From Sordaria brevicollis (lineage: Eukaryota; Ascomycota; Sordariomycetes; Sordariales; Sordariaceae), in the NCBI GenBank assembly GCA_033439795.1, contig JAUTDP010000017.1:1-64000 (forward strand): a DNA stretch of 64,000 nt. Reading direction: 5' to 3'. The notes under the pieces were generated by a model. The model saw nothing but the letters and a program-made list of their open reading frames with translations, was not told the DNA's origin and searched no databases. Each line of letters starts with the position of its first letter. The first letter of the stretch is position 1. Positions 1-10,430 of this stretch are shown one piece after another. Position numbers and translations under genes: made by a program.

Positions 1-2330
1 GCGGTTTGAATAGGATAAGGAATTCTTTACTATTTTTATCCTTTTTAATTACAATTTTATAATTTACGTTAGGACGATAAGGGTTTAATTTATTAGCGTT
101 TTTTTTTATTTAAAATAATATTAAATTATAATATTTTTTAAGGATTTTCTCCTTTAATTCTACTTTAATATATACTTTTTTTAGCTTTAGCGCCTTTTTA
201 ATATTTTTTAAATTAACCGCGAAAATAATTTCTTTAATTATTCGATTACCGAACTCCTTTTTTAATTTATATACGTAATTTATAAAAGTAATAATTAAAA
301 TATATATAATAAATTTTAAATCGGTAATAAGCGGTATATTAAATATTTATTCTCTATTAATATAAAGAATTTAATAATTAATAACGTTTATAAATAAGCG
401 TTTTTCGTAAAGGATGGAATATATTCGTATAGTTTTAAGTTAAAATTTATTTAATATAATAGGGAATTCGAATAATAGGATAATATAAGCGTAAATAAAA
501 TAAATATAATTATTTATTTGGGTTAGGAATTAGATTATATTTTAAATAAAAATTCCTTTTATAATAATAAACGCTCCTTTTATAGTACGAAGTAGAATAA
601 GGATAATTAGGATTTAAAATTCTTCGATAATTTTCTTATTAATCGTAATATAATATTAGTAACCTTTATTAACGAAGATATAAAATAAATTATAATTATT
701 AATAATAAATAGAATTAAAATAGGTTTTATTTCTATTTTTAATTTAAAATCCTTTATTTTATTTAATATTTCTATTTTTAATTCCAAGGCCCGATTTTAT
801 ATTGGAATTAGGCTTTTATTTATTATTCGGGGGCGGAATTATAAATTTCGTTATTATCGTCGTCCTTTAAAAATAAAAGGACTTCGGTAATAATAATTTA
901 AATATATATTTTATTAAAAGAAAGGGGAATAGCTAATTAATATAAATAAATTAAAATATAATATTTAAAAACGTTATAACGTATATATAAATTATTATTT
1001 CGATAACGTTAATATTCTTTATTTAATACCTATTTAATACGCTTAAAGGAGGCGGAAGTAGAGGCGTTTACGTTAAAACCGTTTCGATTTCGTTTATTTC
1101 AATTACGGATTATACGTATAATACCTATAATAATATTTCCGTTTATATCGATTAAACGTTAAATAAAGGTTATAAGAATAGGATAGGGCGCAATACGTAG
1201 GGTATAAAGAACGGTAGAATAATTAGTAAAAATAGCGCCGGGGACGTAAAATCCGTTACTTTTAATTTTATTTTTCTAATTATATTAATATCGATAATAA
1301 TTTTCCTTAAATTTTATTATTTATTCGTATTTAAACGTATAGTATTAAAATTATTTGAAATATTTATAATAATTATTAGAGAAAATAATTATAAATATTT
1401 TATCGTATTATTTTTTATTAAGAGCGCGGCGGAAATAGCCTAATTTAGCGGAATTCTTTTATAAATAACCGCCTATTTTAAATATTTCGTTATTAAAATT
1501 AATTAAAAAGGTAGCGAATAATTCGCTATCCTTTTAATATATACGGACGAATTTATCGAGGGCCGCCTTTTAATTCTAATAAGAATCGAAGATTATACGA
1601 ATTTATTCGAACAATTTAATTAGGTTTTCTTTACTATATATAATTACGGCGGTTTAAAATCCCTTTAATTATTAATTATATTTAATAGGAAGCGTATTAA
1701 TAATTTTATATTAAACGGTATTCGGATTATTATAAAGTCTTTATTTAATATTATTATTATATATTATAACGAATTTATTAAAAAAAAAGCCGAAGGTATA
1801 AGGTTAGCCGTCCTATTTAAAGAGCTTTAATTATTTTTTATAATAAGGAATTAAATTCGTATTATCGTCGGAATTATTATTAATTAGGGTTTTAGAAGGA
1901 GATTTCTTTTTACAAATAGAATATTTAATAATTCCGAAATTTAAATAAGGGGTAAAGGTATTAGAAATAGGGGTAATATTAAATAAAAGGGATTTAATAT
2001 AGTCCTTAAGGGTTATATTACTTTTAAGGGCTTTAATTAAACTTTTAATTAAATTTTCGCTACTATTATTATTATTTAATATACCGTTTTAAGAGTTATA
2101 AAATTCCTTTATATCGTTAATATCTATATCGTTAAGTCCGACTATAGTATCGAAAATACCGTAATACCGCGCTCAAAATTGCTAATCTTCCGCTTATAAA
2201 ATTATTATCCGTTTATTAAATTTATTTTTTTTATCCGCTTTTTAAATAGTAGAACCTAATATAAAGGGTATAATATAGTTGGTATAAATGCTAGGTTTTA
2301 ACGAATCGATAAGGTTCTATAAAGAGGAAA
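1..2330. repeat. RIP-degraded repeat, family not determined
   Basis: This stretch has the same CpA/TpG-poor composition as the retroelement to its right. I could not find a continuous coding relic or a copy of the 3' LTR seen at 8574. It may be another element, possibly on the other strand, that abuts or cuts into the 5' end of the chromovirus. No intact reading frame is present. Confidence 0.5.
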
Positions 2331-2334
2331 AGGG

Positions 2335-2530
2335 AGGAAGGGAAGCGCCTTTTGGGTAGCATTAACTAACTATCCTTTTAAGGATTGGGCACGGGCTACT
2401 CCGCTTGCCGTAGCGGCAAGGACCGCGATTAGCGGCCCGACTAGCGGACCGTTTGGCGGTACGACTAGTAGTACCAGTCAAACTCAGCCACGGGCATCAG
2501 CCCTATAATAGGCGTACGTACCATTTTCGA
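2335..2530. other. Island not touched by RIP inside the RIP block
   Basis: For about 200 bp, GC content and CpA/TpG both return to normal, with RIP-saturated DNA on both sides. The island holds short inverted repeats: a 6-bp stem CTTGCC/GGCAAG with a 5-nt loop at about 2404-2420, and a near-palindrome around GGTACGACTAGTAGTACC at about 2457-2474. It could be a unique spacer below the RIP length threshold, or a later insertion. I do not recognise it. Confidence 0.6.
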
Positions 2531-2897
2531 AGAAATTAAATTATAGATTATTTTAATTAAAATTATTTTTTCCTAATAATAGGGATATTAAATTATTATT
2601 ATTAATTTAAATACTAATTTAAAATAAATATATAAATACGCCGCTAATTTATTAAAATATTAGAAAGGCGTTAAAATAAATAATAAACGCTTCCGTAAGG
2701 ATTTACGTAAAGAATAAAGTAAAAATACATTCTTAACGGGCTAATTATTAAAAGTTTACGGAAATAAAAATCCCGACTTCGAACCGGACGATTATAAGAC
2801 CTTACGTTATAAAAATGCCATATTATACGAAAAGAACTATAAATTCTAAACCTAATTTATTACGTTATATTAAATTACTGATTATTCCTATAAAGGA

Positions 2898-2980
2898 GTT
2901 TAAAATAATACCCTATTTAACGACGGTTAAAATAACGATTTGTCCGATAATAAAAAGGTTTAAAATAATACCCTATTTAA
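2898..2980 (+). repeat. 60-bp-period direct duplication in the gag leader
   Basis: An identical 23-nt string ending in ACCCTATTTAA occurs at 2898-2920 and 2958-2980, exactly 60 bp apart. It therefore encodes a 20-residue repeat (core FKIIPYL) in the open frame 2815-3099. The repeat probably predates RIP, because both copies carry the same changes. It gives no function by itself. Confidence 0.6.
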
Positions 2981-3239
2981 TAACGGCCGTATTAATAAAT
3001 AAAATACCCTTTACGAATAAAAAAATAATTCTTCGATTAAGGATTGCCCGTTTTACCCCCGCTTCCTTACTAAATAGAACGAAACTTATTATAACCTAAT
3101 TAAAAAAGAAAAAAAATATACTAAAATTGAAAATAATTTAATAATTATAAAAATTTAAACTAAAGAGTTAAAAAGAATAATAATTACCTAAAATAGTAAT
3201 GTCGCTAATTTATATATTATAATTATTATTTTAATTAAA

Positions 3240-4312
3240 GAAAATATCGACTTTTGTAAGGAAAATATTAATCTTCGTAAAAAGAAAATCGCTTTCCTAA
3301 CCCCCGAAAACCTTAAGCGTTACGACCGCGCCGATTATAATAAGAATAGCGATAATAAAAAGTATTATAAGGAAATATTTACTATTAACTTTTTTACCGC
3401 TAGCCGAAAACGCTTATTAATTAAAAAGAAAGATCTACCCTATTTTTATAACGAAAAAAATAAAGATATTATTACCTTTAACGTTTAATACTATTATATC
3501 TTTAATAAATTTAAATTAAATACCGATTACTTTTTTAATAATAAAGCTAAGAAGATATATATTAAAAATTATACTATTAATAAAATTATTTAGGATTTTA
3601 AACTTTATTTCGCCGATGGCCTTTATAATATTAAAATTTCCGATAAATTACTCGCTTATTTACGCGCCGAATATTACGATTATAATCGAAAGGAAAAGGT
3701 TATTTACGAATTTAATAATTTAAAATTCGAAATAAACGGAGACTTTTAAGAATTCTATAATAAATTCGTATATTTAATAAAGGAATACAATCGCCCTCCT
3801 AATTTATAAAAATAAGAATTCAATTAAAAATTCCCGAATATTATTTAAAACGCCCTCCTTTAAAAATATAGATAGGAAAATATTATTTTTAATTAATACG
3901 TTTTAATAATTAAAAAAGTAATCGAAATTAATTAATATATTTTTCGTAATAATAAAGTTAAAAAAAATAATAAAAATAAGGATAAAAATACCTCCTTTTC
4001 TACGAATTCGTTTAATAAAACTAAGGGTTTTAATAATTTTAATAAAAATTTTAATAATATTATTAATAATAATATTAATACTAATAATAGTAATTAAAAT
4101 AATTTTTATCGTACCTCCGATATAATTCGTAAGGAAGTTTGTAAATTATTCGAAGAAAATAAATATTTTATATATAAGGAAATTAAATATCGTTTCCGTA
4201 ATTGTTTTAACGGCCGTAATAAAAACCCTAATTGTATTAATAAATTCGTTAATTACTATAGCCGCAAAAATAAAAAGGACATTAAACCGGCCGATAATAA
4301 AGCGGAAAATTA
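3240..4312 (+). pseudogene. gag relic with degenerate zinc knuckle
   Basis: One frame reads through scattered TAA/TAG codons as a gag-like protein with a capsid-type segment around 3700-3950 and an Asn-rich linker near 4020-4100. A nucleocapsid-like CCHC motif lies near 4165-4215. There the first two cysteine positions read as Tyr, and the usual histidine also reads as Tyr, as C-to-T change would give, while the RFRNC end is still readable. The tract is the structural gene of the chromovirus and cannot make protein. Confidence 0.7.
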
Positions 4313-4439
4313 ATTATTTTGGGAATATTAAATTCCCTCCTAAGGATTAAATTAATAAATATTTATTTTAAAAAGAATTTAAAAGAAATACTATTAAAGA
4401 GTATAAAAATAAATAAAAATTTTTTAAAGGACTATTTAA

Positions 4440-4579
4440 ATAGACCTGCGTTAATTACGTCCTATATTATAGTAAATAATAATAGAAAAACTTTATTTAC
4501 GAACGATATACTTATTAATTCGGGAATAAATAATAATATCTTTATAAATAAAAACTTTATTAATAATATAATTAAATAA
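4440..4579 (+). pseudogene. Retroelement aspartic protease relic
   Basis: The short open frame over 4319-4579 includes the segment DILINSGINNNIF, which lines up with the active-site loop of retropepsins (D-S/T-G followed by an Asn/Phe-rich flap). The catalytic Asp appears as Asn, a G-to-A change expected from RIP on the opposite strand. It sits between the zinc knuckle and the RT as in Ty3/gypsy polyproteins. The 86-aa frame is not a gene in its own right. Confidence 0.7.
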
Positions 4580-5569
4580 AGAATAGAAAAATTATATAAT
4601 TTTTATCTTTATATTATAAGAGGGTATATTAGGCAATATAGCGAAACGATCGATTAATATTTAAAGGGAATTATTAAAATATAAGGTTAGTAATTCGATA
4701 AAGAAATAATAATAATTGTTAATTTGGGGTATAATATTATCCTAAGTAAATATTAGCTAAAAAAATATAAAATTTTAATCGATATTATTAACGCCAATTT
4801 TATTTTCGATAAAGTAATTATAATATTATTAATTCTTAATAAACGTATTTAAAAATTCGAAATATTCGCTAAGAATATAATATTATCGCCCTTAATAAAA
4901 TTTAGCCGACTAATCGAATTATTCGAAAAATTAAAAGAACGACCGATCCGACGCGGAAAAAATAAAGATTTAATAAAAATAGAACGATAATTATTAAATT
5001 AACGTACCCTAAAATAAAAAAAGGAAAACGTAATATTTATATAATAAGAATATATCGAAATATTAAAAGCGGAACGAAAAAATAACCCCTTCTAAAATAA
5101 AAACGCGTAAGGCCGATATTAATTAAAAAGAAATAGCGTAAAATAATATAAATATTATAACGATTTTATAATAATTAATACTAATACTTTCCTTATATTC
5201 GTTAAATAGGAATATATAAAAGTAATTAATCTTTATAAATTCGACCGATTTATTAATATTTATAAAAAATAAACCCTTATTAAAAATAAGGTAAAATTAT
5301 ACGAACGAATTAAGAAAAAAATCCTTAAATACGCTTACGAATATTTAAATATATTTAATAAAAAAGAATTTAATACCCTACCGGACTATTATATTAATAA
5401 TTATAAAATCGATTTAATAAATGGAATAAAGCCCGAAGACTTTAAATATAGCTTATTATATAGAATATTAATCGATAAATTAAAAATTTATTGGAAATAC
5501 GTAAATAAAACGTTAATTAAAAGCTTTATCGAAAGTAATTTTATACTTTAAACTACGCTTATTCTTTTT

Positions 5570-6620
5570 ATATTTAAAGTTAATAATAAATTAAAATTCT
5601 ATGTAAATTATTAGAAATTTAACGCTATTATAAAGAAAGATAAGTACCCTCTTCCCTTAATTAATAAAATTATTATTAAAATTAGTTAAGCGAAGATTTT
5701 CTCGAAAATCGATATTAAATAAACTTTTTATCGAATTTATATATACCCCGACGACGAAGAATTTACGATATTCCGAATAAAATATAATATATATAAATAT
5801 AAAATCCTACCCTTTAAATTAATTAATGGACCGTTAATATTTTAGCGGTATATTAATAAAATATTAATAGGATATTTTAATAATTTTTATAGCGTATATA
5901 TTGATAATATCCTTATTTTTTCAAATAATTTAAAGGAATATAAAATTTATATTAAAAAGGTATTAATTAAATTAGAAGTAGCGGAATTATAAGCGGATTT
6001 AGACAAATACGAATTCTACGTCGAAAAAACTAAATTCTTAAATTTTATTATCGGGATTAATAATATATATATCGACTTTTAAAAGATTATAATCGTAAAG
6101 GATTAATAGGTTTTAATAAATATATAAAGAATATAATCTTTCTTAAAGTTTTATAACTTTTATTAACGCTTTGTTAAAAATTATAATTAAATTGCTAAAT
6201 TATTAACGGTAATAATAAAAAAAGAAAAAGTCTTTAATTAAAATAAGGATTATTAAATTGCCTTCGAAGAATTTAAAAAACGATTATTATTAATACTTAT
6301 CCTAATATATTTTAAATATAAACGGTTAATACGGGTAAAAATAAACGCTTTAAATAAAATAATAACGGGAATTTTATCCTAATTAATTAATAACGAATAG
6401 CATCCGGTTACCTTCTATTCTAAAACTATATATAGAATAAAATATAATTACTTAATTTATAATAAAAAATTAATAATTATCGTTAAAACTTTATAATATT
6501 AATAAATAGAATTTATTGGCCTATATAAACCCTTTTTAATCCTTATAAATAACGAAGTATTTAAATAATTTAATATTAAGAAATTTCTAAATTTATAATA
6601 AATGAATTAGGCGGAATTTT
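5570..6620 (+). pseudogene. Reverse transcriptase / RNase H relic
   Basis: Translation through stops shows the RT palm and fingers: an FRIKYNIYKYKILPFKL segment near 5770-5820, a GPLIF motif, and a polymerase box YIDN at about 5900, where Ty3-type enzymes have YIDD. This is followed by a connection and an RNase H start VKINALNKIITG near 6335-6370, where a DAS motif has become NAL. Both catalytic centres are therefore mutated, and many in-frame TAA/TAG codons interrupt the tract. Confidence 0.85.
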
Positions 6621-6949
6621 TATCCTAATACTATTTCGTTATATTATATTAATTAAAAAAGGAAAATAAAATTACTAATATTTTATTAAGGAAGGTAAAA
6701 AATTTAAAGAATTAAAAAACTAAATAAAAAGTTTAATATACCTTCTAATTCTTTAAAAATTTAAAAGACGGTTATATAATATAACCTAACGATATAATTA
6801 ATAATATTAATACCGTCTACGCGTTTATTTCGTCTTTAAGAACCTTTATAGAAATTAATTTAAAAATCGCAGAAGGTAATTATAAAGAATACTTAAAAGG
6901 ATATTTTTTAATAAATCGTTTTATATTCGAAAATAAAATTTACTCAAAC

Positions 6950-7960
6950 CTAAAAATTTACTAAAATATAATTAAAAGGGAAGAGAACGGGTATCGGCTT
7001 ATTATTAATAAGATCTTTATTCGTTTTAATAAATTTATTATATTATTTAATACCCTAAAAGCCTAAATTATTTATAAATCATACGCGAAAATTATTACCG
7101 TTTATCTAAGCCGGAATAAAATAAAACGCTTAATTTCTATATAATATTAATAATTAAAAATAACTAATAACGTCGATTATTTTATTACTAATTACGTAAT
7201 ATATTATACTTCGAAAGTTCCCCGTAATAAAATACCCGGCAAATTAAAGCCTATCCTAACGGCCTAATATACTTAATAGAATTTAATCGTAGACTTTAAA
7301 TCGATACTTAAAAATAAATAAGGATTCGATAATATATTCGTAATAATAAATTAATTAAATAAAATATTATAAACTATCTTTTACTTTATTATAGTAATCG
7401 TTAAAAATGTAGTTTATATATATTACGAAGGATTATATCGTATTTATAAATTATTAAACGAAATTATTTTAAATAGAGGTCCTTAATTTATTTTAAATTT
7501 TATAAACGAATTGGTAAAGATTTTTAATATCCGGTAAAAATTAATTTCTTCGGGCTATAATTAAACCGTTAAATAAGCGGAAATTATAAACGAATACTTC
7601 GATTAATATTTTCGTCCTTTCGTTAATTATTTCCAAAATAATTAGTCGGAAGCGATTTTAATAATAGACGCCGTTTAAATAAGGATATTATACGATAATT
7701 TAGGAGGAATATAATTATACGAAGTATTAAAAAGGTTCCTTATACTTAATACCCTAAATTAGAAAATACGTATAAATTTTAGCGGCGTTCGGTTAATAAT
7801 TAGGGAGAAATTCAATTATAAAAATATATAAAGAATAATAAAATAAATTCGAAGCTTCGTAGAAAAAACCAAAAAATATATTATTAAAGCCCAAAAACGA
7901 ATAATTAAATAAACGAATAAATATTAGCGCGTCCCGGATTTTAATCCTAAAAATAAAATA
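6950..7960 (+). pseudogene. Integrase relic
   Basis: After a degenerate zinc-binding region (about 7080-7210), the catalytic-core landmarks are readable through stops. These are a DFKS segment near 7290, FVIIN near 7340, an LNRGP-stop-F block near 7470-7495 (family form SDRGPQF), and an AEIINEYFD segment near 7575-7605 followed by RPFVNYFQNN. The order and spacing match the Ty3/gypsy integrase core. Stops and substitutions make it non-functional. Confidence 0.8.
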
Positions 7961-8189
7961 TTTATTATTAAATAAAACGAATTTACCGACCGGTTAAATT
8001 ATAAATTCGATTTTCCTTTAATTAATCAATATTTTAAAATTAAAGAAAAGTATAATTATTTATTTAAATTGAAGGTTTTAAAAGGGTAAAGGGGAACGGA
8101 CGTTTTTTATACAAATTAATTAAAGAAATACCTTAATAATTTATTACCTAGCTAAAAATTAAAAAAGCCAACGGAAAAATATATTAATA

Positions 8190-8520
8190 ATAATATTAAA
8201 TAAGAAGTAAAAGAAATTTTAATTTCTTAGGTATATTTTAATAAATTCTAATATTAAATAAATTAAAAAGGATACGACCCGGACTTAAAATTCTATAACG
8301 TTAAGAATTTTAAAAATTTACCTAAATTATTACGAATTTACTATAAAACGTATTTAAAATATTTAAGCCCGCTATTATATTTAAAAGAATAATTATAAAA
8401 AGCGGAAATAAAAGAATTCGATAAAAATTACCCGGATAATAATATTCTTTTAAAGAAAGGTATAAAGAAATTAAAGAAGATAGTAAACGCTAAGAAATAA
8501 AGGACCCGCTTTATATATAA
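8190..8520 (+). pseudogene. C-terminal chromodomain relic of the retrotransposon
   Basis: The last part of the pol relic reads as a chromodomain-like unit: an EILIS...VYFNKF segment, then KGYDPDLKFYNVKNFKN, then a helix-like LPKLLRIYYKTYLK stretch and a basic tail. Position just upstream of the polypurine tract and LTR is that of chromovirus chromodomains, which direct integration into heterochromatin. Stops interrupt it. Confidence 0.7.
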
Positions 8521-8561
8521 TAATAATTCTAATATTTCGAAAATTTAAAGCGAATTTTTCT

Positions 8562-8930
8562 TGAAAGGGGGGGTAATATTACGGCGTTAATAAATAGGGT
8601 CCCTATTTAGCAGACCGGTTATCGCTCGGGCGGTTACTTAATAAAGGTTAATTACATTAGCGTACGTAATTGCGTACCGCCTTCGTAGGTCGCCCGCGCC
8701 CAAGTATAAAACCTTAGTGCGGGGCGTACCCTTTATTCGTTTCTTCTTTTCTTCTTTATTTTGTGATTTTACAATAGATTTAGATTTAACGTGTTAAGCT
8801 TATCTCTCGTAACTACGTCGCTCGTGATAATACCCGCCGCTACGCTTATATCCTTATATTATATTTACTTCTTTATAATATAATAATATATATTCTTTAT
8901 AATATATTAAATATAAAATTAGTAGGGGAC
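8562..8930 (+). repeat. Polypurine tract and 3' LTR (right end approximate)
   Basis: A purine run of GAAAGGGGGGG at about 8563-8573 precedes TAATATTACGGCG, which fits an LTR start with TG changed to TA by RIP. Inside is a TATA box (TATAAA, 8705-8710), as expected for a U3 promoter, followed by a pyrimidine-rich stretch. The right end is unclear because the terminal CA would also be altered. I put it near 8930, where a different AT-rich sequence begins. No left copy was found in the window. Confidence 0.6.
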
Positions 8931-10430
8931 ACCCGGGTACGCTTTACGCGCAACCTTCTTAAAACCCCTATAGAAGTTGCTAATAATAATGACCGGGCGG
9001 TTAATATTATAGTCCGTTTATAATTTCTTAAGGTAATTAAAATATTAATCGAAATCCTCCTCTTTCTCGCTACTTAATAAATTAAATACGATATTAAAAT
9101 TTCAATATAAAGAATCGACATTAATAACGTTTAGTAAAGGAAAATTAAATTTATTTACTTATATAAAAAAAAAGGGAGGTTAAAAACCCCTTAAAATAAA
9201 AAAAATAAAAAATATAAAAAGTATAAAAAACGTAATAAAAATAAATAAATAGATTAATATAAATAATAATAGAAAATTTACTTATTTACTTTATAAGTAT
9301 TATTTATTAATATAATTAATGGATTTACTTTCTATATTTCAATATACTATTTAAAGGTCTAAAAGACCCGTTTTACCCTCCTTTTTAAACTATTACCCTT
9401 ATAATAATTAATATAATATTTAATATTATATTCTATTTTATACTTAGCGAATAGGTCGAGTAATATTTTAATTAAAGAGTAATTACCGTTCTTAATATTA
9501 TAAAAGCGCCGCTAAATATTAAATATATCTTAAGGGGAGATAATAAATTTGCGACCGCGCAATTCAAATACTAAATTATTACCTTAACGGACCGCTTCGC
9601 TAACATTGAAAATAGAATTATCTTTTATTAATAAATTTAAAATATCGAATATACCGCTAAAATAATAAATAATTTACTATATAATTATACGAATAATACT
9701 AAATAACCTCTCAATAACGAATTTAATAGCCGGCTTATAATCCTTTTATTATTACTAACGGAAGTTCGTATTATTTACTAAATTTATTATATTTTAAAAG
9801 GGTTAATAAAATTAAAATAAAAAATATAAAAATATATATTTAATTGGGTAATTATATATTATTTCCATCTCTTTAATAAATTATTTATTATTTCTCTTCG
9901 TATACTATATAATTTTAATACTATATTTGCAACCGGTCTACTTTATTCCCCGATTTCGAATACCCTACCTAATATTCTTAAATTTACGGCTACGGTTATA
10001 ACGAAGGTCTACCCTTATAATTCGGCTATTTTACTTAATTTTACTATCTATTATTATAATAAAATTAATACGGGTTATATATTAATAGAAGGTATTTATA
10101 ACTTCCTCCTATATTTCGAAAGGATTAATAATACAGCGTAACGGTAATATTAATATTAATAACCGCTATTTTAAAAGTCGGGGTTAAGTAGGTATACGCT
10201 AAGGGGACCGCGATTACGACTACTCAGACCGGCGCGACTTAATCGATAAAATAATAGGGGATTGCGTAATACGCTCGGGGGTAGTTAGAACTTCTATAGT
10301 AATAATAGCGGTAAGTTAACGACGGCGGCGAGGTTTATAATAGCTTTAGAGTACTTACGTAATTAATTAATAATCGTTAATAAGTAGTTGTACGGGGATA
10401 GAGGTTATCCCAATATATAGTAGCGCGCGT
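8931..10430. repeat. RIP-degraded repeat, family not determined
   Basis: The CpA/TpG-depleted composition continues, with higher GC in the last ~250 bp, but no recognisable coding relic was seen. The sequence up to about 10430 is still TpG-poor, and a typical unmutated composition starts just after. A 12-nt string GGACCGCGATTA at 10205-10216 also occurs in the unmutated island at 2420-2431; this is too short to define a family. Confidence 0.5.

Larger units (their letters stand above)
2560..8930 (+). mobile_element. Dead Ty3/gypsy chromovirus retrotransposon (RIP relic)
   Basis: Conceptual translation through the stop codons gives, in order, a gag with zinc knuckle, an aspartic protease, reverse transcriptase, RNase H, integrase, a C-terminal chromodomain, a polypurine tract and a 3' LTR. 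Protease-RT-RNase H-integrase is the Ty3/gypsy order, and the chromodomain makes it a chromovirus. All domains carry multiple stops and lost catalytic residues, so the element is inactive. A matching 5' LTR was not found, so the left boundary is approximate and the element may be 5'-truncated or interrupted. Confidence 0.85.
1..10430. other. RIP-mutated AT-rich heterochromatin block
   Basis: CpA and TpG are nearly absent while TpA, ApT and also CpG, CpT and CpC remain. This is the signature of Neurospora repeat-induced point mutation, which turns C into T mainly in CpA on both strands of duplicated DNA. Reading frames are littered with TAA and TAG, many plausibly from CAA, CAG or TGG. The block ends abruptly near 10430, where TpG/CpA return at normal frequency. 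In Neurospora such DNA is normally H3K9-methylated and cytosine-methylated; that is known of the class, not seen here. No intact gene lies inside. Confidence 0.93.

Noticed and set aside
2815..3099. 94-codon open frame in the RIP block
   Set aside because: It lies in the leader or gag part of a RIP-destroyed retroelement, contains a 60-bp duplication and has no independent gene features.
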